Assembly (NCBI GenBank): GCA_910579995.1
Contig: CAJTWH010000017.1
Coordinates: forward strand, 13,765 to 77,764
Direction: 5' to 3'
Length of the DNA stretch: 64,000 nt
Source of the DNA: an uncultured Muribaculaceae bacterium
GTDB taxonomy: Bacteria; Bacteroidota; Bacteroidia; Bacteroidales; Muribaculaceae
The notes under the pieces were generated by a model. The model was not told the DNA's origin, searched no databases, and worked only from the letters and a program-made list of their open reading frames with translations. Position 1 is the first letter of the stretch. Every line of letters begins with the position of its first letter. A program made the position numbers and the translations under genes. Of the stretch, positions 59,701 to 64,000 are shown in pieces.

Positions 59701-60595
59701 CCTCTTTGTGCACGAGGATGTAAGGCACGCCTGACTCTATGATTTTCTCAACGTTCTCAGCGGTGATCTCCTCCTCGCGCTCAACGATGATCTCGTTGCG
59801 CTCGAGGGTGGTTACCTCGCCGGTATCGGTATCTACAAAATCTTCAACCCACGATTTCACAACGCTACCGGCCAAGCGGCGGCCAATCATCTTCTTGAGG
59901 TTGGTCTTGTTGACCTTCACCTCCTCGGCCAGGCCGAAGATTTCGATGATGTCCTTATCAGTCTCCAGACCGATTGCACGCAGCAGGGTGGTAACGGGTA
60001 ATTTCTTCTTACGGTCGATATAGGCGTACATCACATTGTTGATGTCCGTGGCAAACTCAATCCAAGAGCCGCGGAAAGGGATGATACGCGCAGAGTAAAG
60101 TTTTGTACCGTTGGCATGAGTGCTCTGGCCGAAGAAAACACCGGGCGAGCGGTGGAGCTGCGATACAACGACGCGCTCGGCACCATTGATAACAAAGGTG
60201 CCTTTCTCGGTCATATAGGGAATCTGGCCAAGATACACATCCTGTATCTCGGTGGCGAAATCCTCATGCTCGGGGTCGGTACATGAAAGTTTCAGTTTGG
60301 CTTTGAGGGGCACACTATACGAATAGCCACGCTCAAGACATTCCTCTATGGTATAGCGGGGTGGATCGATATAGTAATCGAGGAACTCGAGTTGGAAGTT
60401 GTTGCGGGTATCCGAAATAGGGAAATTCTCGGAGAATACCTTGTAAAGACCCTCGTTGGTACGTTTTTCCGGCGGAGTGTCGAGCTGGAAGAAGTCACGG
60501 AACGACTTCAGCTGCACCTCGAGAAAATCGGGATAGGGGAACGGGCTCTTTACCGTGGCAAAGTTAACGCGGGGTTTGTCGTTTTTAGTAGACAT
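56783..60595 (-). CDS. rpoB: RNA polymerase beta subunit
   Basis: A 1270-residue beta subunit. The rifampicin region reads [20 protein letters not shown] then [16 protein letters not shown], without an obvious resistance change. [17 protein letters not shown] (active-site lysines) and the C-terminal [20 protein letters not shown] are intact. A Lys-rich insertion occurs near residue 900 ([18 protein letters not shown]). The gene is separated from rplL by 383 bases that contain an attenuator-like hairpin, and lies 44 bases before rpoC. Confidence 0.98.
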   Translation of the reverse strand: [1270 protein letters not shown]

Positions 60596-60978
60596 TTAAA
60601 GAAGATAAAATTTTGCCGTTTTCGAAAACTTGATAGACCGGCATTCTTCGGCCGGCCGTATTGTTGCACAGATAATATGTGCTGCAGCATATTATGCCCG
60701 GTGCTACCGGTGGCGCCGCGTGCGCTCTCTGACCGGTAATCATTCAAGGCGAAATCGTCGGGAGTACAGTTGTACCACACCCCGCCGGCACCACGGATAA
60801 AAGTGCCAATCGGCTGAAAGAACGCTGACCCTCAGAAGGGGGCAGACTAATCGGCGGGAAGACGTCGCAAAAGGCAATGTACGCTTGTATGGTAGAGAAG
60901 AGGGGCTTAACGACACAAAAGGTTAAGAATCACCCGACAAGGGGATTCTTAACCCAAGTGTCTGATATTCAGACTGTA
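60596..60978 (-). promoter_or_regulatory. rplL-rpoB intergenic region with attenuator hairpin
   Basis: No gene is seen in these 383 bases. A perfect 11-bp stem GGTTAAGAATC / GATTCTTAACC (60921-60931, 60944-60954) followed on the minus strand by TTTTG lies 25 bases past the rplL stop. It probably acts as a partial terminator, lowering rpoBC output relative to ribosomal proteins. Nearer rpoB are a near-palindrome around CTGCAG (60673-60694) and a GCCGG-rich stretch (60650-60660) of unknown role. Confidence 0.65.
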
Positions 60979-61353
60979 TTATTTGAGTTCGACTTTAGCG
61001 CCTACCTCTTCGAGCTGAGCTTTCATAGCTTCAGCGTCGGCCTTAGCAAGACCTTCTTTGAGGGTGTTGGGTGCGCCGTCAACGAGCTCTTTAGCTTCTT
61101 TGAGACCAAGACCGGTAAGTTCTTTAACGAGCTTAACGACTTTGAGTTTCTCAGCACCTGCTTCAGCGAGTACTACGTCGAAGCTGGTTTTCTCCTCGGC
61201 AGCTGCACCGGCAGCGGCGGGACCGGCTGCAACAGCTACTGCAGCAGCGGCGGGTTCGATGCCGTATTCGTCCTTGAGGATCTGGGCAAGTTCGTTTACT
61301 TCCTTTACAGTGAGGTTTACGAGTTGTTCAGCAAAAGCTTTTAAATCTGCCAT
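60979..61353 (-). CDS. rplL: Ribosomal protein L7/L12
   Basis: A 124-residue stalk protein that recruits translation GTPases. The N-terminal dimerisation part (FAEQLVNLTVKEVNELAQIL), Ala-rich hinge (AAAAVAVAAGPAAAGAAA) and C-terminal factor-binding domain (KLKVVKLVKELTGLGLKEAK, then ELVDGAPNTLKEGL) are complete. It lies 33 bases after rplJ. Confidence 0.98.
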   Translation of the reverse strand: MADLKAFAEQLVNLTVKEVNELAQILKDEYGIEPAAAAVAVAAGPAAAGAAAEEKTSFDVVLAEAGAEKLKVVKLVKELTGLGLKEAKELVDGAPNTLKEGLAKADAEAMKAQLEEVGAKVELK

Positions 61354-61386
61354 TTTTGTATGGATTTTTGGAGGTTTTTATTCGGT

Positions 61387-61911
61387 TTAGTTTTCTTTGT
61401 TTGAAAGAGTCTCTAACAGGCCATGCAGAGTGTTGCCACCTGACTGAAGAGCGCTGACAACGTTCTTCGCGGGCGATTGCAGAAGTGCGATGACGTCGGC
61501 GATGAGTTCGTGTTTGCTCTTGATGGCTGCGAGGGCGTCGAGCTGGTCGGCTCCCAAGTATACAGTCTCTTCAACGTATGCACCTTTGAGAAGGGGCAGG
61601 GTGTCGCCTTTCTTAACGAAGTCTTTCAGGAGCTTTGCAGGAGCGTTGCCTACATTGGTGCACATCAGTGAGGTTGACTCTTTCAGTGCGGGGTAGAGCT
61701 CGGAGAAATCTCCGTCGAGGGTTTCGAGAGCCTTGTGAAGCAGTGTGTTCTTAACAACAACGAGCTTGATGTCTGCGTTGAAGCAAGCACGACGGAGCTC
61801 CGAGGTCTTCTCGGCGTCGAGTCCGGCAGTCTCTACGAGGTAGAAACCGTTGTACTGACGGATCGTGTCGGCGATCTTTTCTATGATGAGGGCTTTATCT
61901 TCCTTTTTCAT
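61387..61911 (-). CDS. rplJ: Ribosomal protein L10
   Basis: A 174-residue L10, the base of the ribosomal stalk. It has the family start (EDKALIIEKIADTIRQYNGF), LVVVKNTLLHKALE and a C-terminal helix that binds L7/L12 dimers. It lies 20 bases after rplA. I see no obvious L10 leader structure in that short gap. Confidence 0.97.
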   Translation of the reverse strand: MKKEDKALIIEKIADTIRQYNGFYLVETAGLDAEKTSELRRACFNADIKLVVVKNTLLHKALETLDGDFSELYPALKESTSLMCTNVGNAPAKLLKDFVKKGDTLPLLKGAYVEETVYLGADQLDALAAIKSKHELIADVIALLQSPAKNVVSALQSGGNTLHGLLETLSNKEN

Positions 61912-61931
61912 GTTGTCGTGTTGTTGTGGGG

Positions 61932-62627
61932 TTAAGCATCAACTGATTTGGGGTCGATCTTGACGCCCGGACTCATTGTGCTGGAAAGATAAATGCTCTT
62001 GATGTAGGTGCCTTTGGCGGTAGCGGGTTTGAGCTTGATCAAGGTGTTTATAAACTCGCGTGCGTTCGCCTGCATTGCGTCGGGGGTAAATGATACCTTA
62101 CCGATTGAGGTGTGAACGATACCGTTTTTATCAACCTTGAAGTCGATCTTACCTTTCTTAACTTCTTCTACTGCCTTTGCAACATCAACGGTTACAGTGC
62201 CGCTCTTGGGGTTAGGCATCAGTCCGCGGGGACCGAGGATACGGCCCAGAGCACCGATCTTACCCATGATGGCGGGTTGGGTGATGATTACGTCGACGTC
62301 GGTCCAACCACCTTTGATCTTTTCGATATACTCGTCAAGACCTACATAGTCAGCACCGGCGGCTTTGGCGGCAGCTTCGGCGTCGGGGGCACAGAGCACA
62401 AGCACGCGGATTTGCTTACCTGTGCCGTGGGGCAGGGTTACCACACCACGTACCATTTGATTGGCCTTACGGGGGTCAACGCCCAGACGGACGTCGATAT
62501 CAAGCGAAGCGTCAAACTTGGTGAAGGTCATTTCCTTTACCAGCTCGCAAGCTTCTGCCAAGGTATAGCTCCTCCCAGCTTCAAGCTTCGATAAGGCTAC
62601 TTTCTGATTTTTTGTAAGTTTGCTCAT
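61932..62627 (-). CDS. rplA: Ribosomal protein L1
   Basis: A 231-residue L1 that binds 23S rRNA at the L1 stalk. Conserved blocks: SLDIDVRLGVDPRKANQMVR, VTLPHGTGKQIRVLVL, MGKIGALGRILGPRGLMPNP and YIKSIYLSSTMSPGVKID. It follows rplK by 12 bases. Confidence 0.98.
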   Translation of the reverse strand: MSKLTKNQKVALSKLEAGRSYTLAEACELVKEMTFTKFDASLDIDVRLGVDPRKANQMVRGVVTLPHGTGKQIRVLVLCAPDAEAAAKAAGADYVGLDEYIEKIKGGWTDVDVIITQPAIMGKIGALGRILGPRGLMPNPKSGTVTVDVAKAVEEVKKGKIDFKVDKNGIVHTSIGKVSFTPDAMQANAREFINTLIKLKPATAKGTYIKSIYLSSTMSPGVKIDPKSVDA

Positions 62628-62639
62628 CTTGTGAAGTTT

Positions 62640-63083
62640 TTAGTTGTTAGAGGGGAATTGACCTTTGACGGTGATACCCATACTTCTGGCCGTACCGGCA
62701 ACCATCCGCATCGCGGATTCTATTGTAAAGCAGTTCAAGTCGGGCATTTTGTCGTTTGCAATCTCACGTACCTGATCCCATGTGATCTCGGCAACCTTGG
62801 TGCGGTTAGGCTCTTTAGAGGCAGTCTTGATTTTGGCTGCTTCCTTAAGCTGTACGGCAACAGGGGGAGTCTTTACTACGAAGTCGAAAGATTTGTCTGT
62901 GTAATATGTGATTACTACAGGAAGAATCTTACCGGCTTTGTCTTGGGTACGGGCATTGAATTGCTTGCAAAATTCCATGATGTTGATACCCTTCGAACCC
63001 AGGGCGGGACCTACAGGAGGCGAAGGATTCGCAGCACCACCTTTGATCTGCAATTTGATTTGTCCAGCAATTTCTTTAGCCAT
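62640..63083 (-). CDS. rplK: Ribosomal protein L11
   Basis: A 147-residue L11 of the GTPase-associated centre. The N-terminal proline-containing block (GAANPSPPVGPALGSKGINI) and the C-terminal rRNA-binding block (MVAGTARSMGITVKG) are normal. It starts 78 bases after nusG; that gap carries an imperfect GC hairpin followed by TTTTTC on the minus strand, possibly a weak attenuator. Confidence 0.98.
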   Translation of the reverse strand: MAKEIAGQIKLQIKGGAANPSPPVGPALGSKGINIMEFCKQFNARTQDKAGKILPVVITYYTDKSFDFVVKTPPVAVQLKEAAKIKTASKEPNRTKVAEITWDQVREIANDKMPDLNCFTIESAMRMVAGTARSMGITVKGQFPSNN

Positions 63084-63161
63084 GGTTTTTAATTAATTAT
63101 TGATTACACTGCGCAAAGAAAAACCCGTCGTGCCTTCGTAACAAAAGGCGTCGGGGCAAAA

Positions 63162-63716
63162 TCATTCACGCTCTACTTGCGAATTTTCCAGCTCGAGTGG
63201 TGTTTTACGATCAAAGATCTTGATGCTTACCTTAAGTTTGCGTTTCTCAGCGTTTACCTCTTCGATAACGCCGTGGAAGTCTTTGAACGGGCCTTCGATC
63301 ACCTTCACCTGCTCACCGACAAGGAAGTCGGCCTCAGGCTCGGAAATTTCGTCGGCAGCTCCGAGCATACGCATTACCTCAGCCTCGCGAAGTCTTTCTG
63401 CCGGGCTGCCTTTTTGGCGGCCGCGCAAGAAGTCAATCACATTGGTGGTATTGCTGAGCTCATATTCCACTTCACCTGTAAGAATGGCCTCGATGAACAC
63501 ATAGCCCGAGTAAAGGTTCTTTTCTTTAATCACCTTTTTCCCGTTGCGCAGAGTCATCACACGCTCGGTGGGGATGAGCACCTGAAAAACATAGTTGCCA
63601 AGGTCAGAGTTTTTCATCGCACCTTCGATGATTTCCTTAACCTGAGCTTCTTTTCCCGAGATGGCACGCAACACGTACCAACCCTTTGTCAGTTCTTTTT
63701 TGCTATCTTTTTCCAC
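63162..63716 (-). CDS. nusG: Transcription termination/antitermination factor NusG
   Basis: A 184-residue NusG. The NGN domain shows GWYVLRAISGKEAQVKEIIE and KNLYSGYVFIEAIL; the C-terminal KOW domain shows GEQVKVIEGPFKDFHGVIEE. The start is GTG at 63716, since no in-frame ATG lies between it and the secE stop. It binds RNA polymerase and affects pausing and Rho action. It is 15 bases after secE. Confidence 0.97.
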   Translation of the reverse strand: MEKDSKKELTKGWYVLRAISGKEAQVKEIIEGAMKNSDLGNYVFQVLIPTERVMTLRNGKKVIKEKNLYSGYVFIEAILTGEVEYELSNTTNVIDFLRGRQKGSPAERLREAEVMRMLGAADEISEPEADFLVGEQVKVIEGPFKDFHGVIEEVNAEKRKLKVSIKIFDRKTPLELENSQVERE

Positions 63717-63731
63717 GGCGGGTGAGGTTTC

Positions 63732-63926
63732 TTACAAGCTGTAAATAAAGTGCATCACACGATCGACTATCTGGTCCATGACGAAGATTATCAAGGCGAT
63801 AATCACGGAAGCAATCATCACGATGATAGCCGACTTTACCAGCTGTTTACGTGAAGGCCACGATGTCTTGTAACGAAGCTCATCGTATGCCTCCTGTATA
63901 TTCGTGAGTAGTTTTAATTTCTTCAT
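63732..63926 (-). CDS. secE: Preprotein translocase subunit SecE
   Basis: A 64-residue single-span SecE from the ATG at 63926. The amphipathic helix (AYDELRYKTSWPSRKQLVKS with the conserved WPS) precedes one membrane segment (AIIVMIASVIIALIIFVMDQ). It clamps SecY in the protein-export channel. The leader between the tRNA and ATG is A-rich with no Shine-Dalgarno, as usual in Bacteroidetes. Confidence 0.96.
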   Translation of the reverse strand: MKKLKLLTNIQEAYDELRYKTSWPSRKQLVKSAIIVMIASVIIALIIFVMDQIVDRVMHFIYSL

Positions 63927-63941
63927 CGTTTTTTCTTTTTG

Positions 63942-64000
63942 CACAGGTTGAGAGGCTCGAACTCCCGACACCTGGTTTTGGAGACCAGTGCTCTACCGAC
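63942..64000 (-). tRNA. tRNA-Trp (CCA), 5' end beyond window
   Basis: Minus strand carries the anticodon stem-loop CTGGTCTCCAAAACCAG with anticodon CCA. The T arm follows (GGGAG-TTCGAGC-CTCTC), then acceptor strand AACCTGT and discriminator G. The 3' CCA is not encoded. The 5' acceptor half lies past 64000. Position just before secE matches the classic tuf, tRNA-Trp, secE, nusG order. Confidence 0.95.

Noticed and set aside
1..64000. CRISPR array
   Set aside because: No regularly spaced direct repeats with unique spacers and no cas genes were seen; the repeats present are dispersed or palindromic.

Overview
The window is chromosomal DNA from a gut-type Bacteroidales bacterium; a Muribaculaceae-like lineage is my guess from gene content, not proven. 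Supporting signs: promoters of the Bacteroidetes type (TTTG, about 19-20 bases, TAnnTTTG) before several genes; few Shine-Dalgarno sites; a MurF-alanine racemase fusion; PPi-dependent phosphofructokinase; fimbrillin-type lipoproteins; Bacteroidales families DUF4924, DUF5106, DUF5119 and GSCFA; and the order tRNA-Trp, secE, nusG, rplKAJL, rpoBC. No rRNA operon, CRISPR array or prophage is visible.

Layout. 1-7.7 kb: a B12-type TonB receptor under a cobalamin riboswitch (cut by the window edge), a small accessory gene, a truncated HTH module inserted into the 3' end of a folK-like gene, then tex, a membrane phosphoesterase and an acyltransferase on the minus strand. 7.8-11.5 kb: an IS4-family element sitting inside a palindromic REP doublet, then two low-GC genes, one resembling Imm26. 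11.5-18 kb: bioB with an operator-like palindrome, a TrmH-type methyltransferase, radA, small membrane proteins and pta-ackA. 18-22.6 kb: an orphan DUF1016 nuclease, pfp and pheS. 22.6-29.7 kb: a tightly overlapped minus-strand operon (Wzi-like, lipocalin-like lipoprotein, LegB-like dehydratase, ATP-grasp, NeuB-like synthase, DUF3857 protein) that looks like a reduced nonulosonic acid pathway. 29.9-35.2 kb: murF-alr, GSCFA and a PorE-like OmpA lipoprotein. 35.3-38 kb: fimbrial lipoproteins and DUF4924. 38.2-45.5 kb: TPR protein, kdsA, rsmE, nucleoside transporter, bifunctional nuclease, mnmA and DUF5106. 45.7-48.6 kb: a GYF/CD225 membrane protein, an NAD(P)-binding protein, ilvE and an HD hydrolase. 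48.7-52.2 kb: tpx, a secreted thioredoxin-fold protein, a YfcE-type phosphoesterase, a TPR protein and a GH43 enzyme. 52.4-64 kb: rpoC, rpoB, rplL, rplJ, rplA, rplK, nusG, secE and a partial tRNA-Trp, all on the minus strand.

The most unusual signal is not a protein. Intergenic regions hold a mosaic family of structured repeats (near 11.3, 12.6, 15.5, 22.3, 41.4 and 52.3 kb) built from interchangeable A and B halves, with at least one compensatory base-pair change, plus short TTTCGC-nn-GCGAAA palindromes (13.5 and 19.4 kb). Also notable are the REP doublet split by the IS, a 31-bp duplication around the HTH insertion, a promoter sequence shared almost letter for letter by three unrelated genes, and the bioB palindrome.
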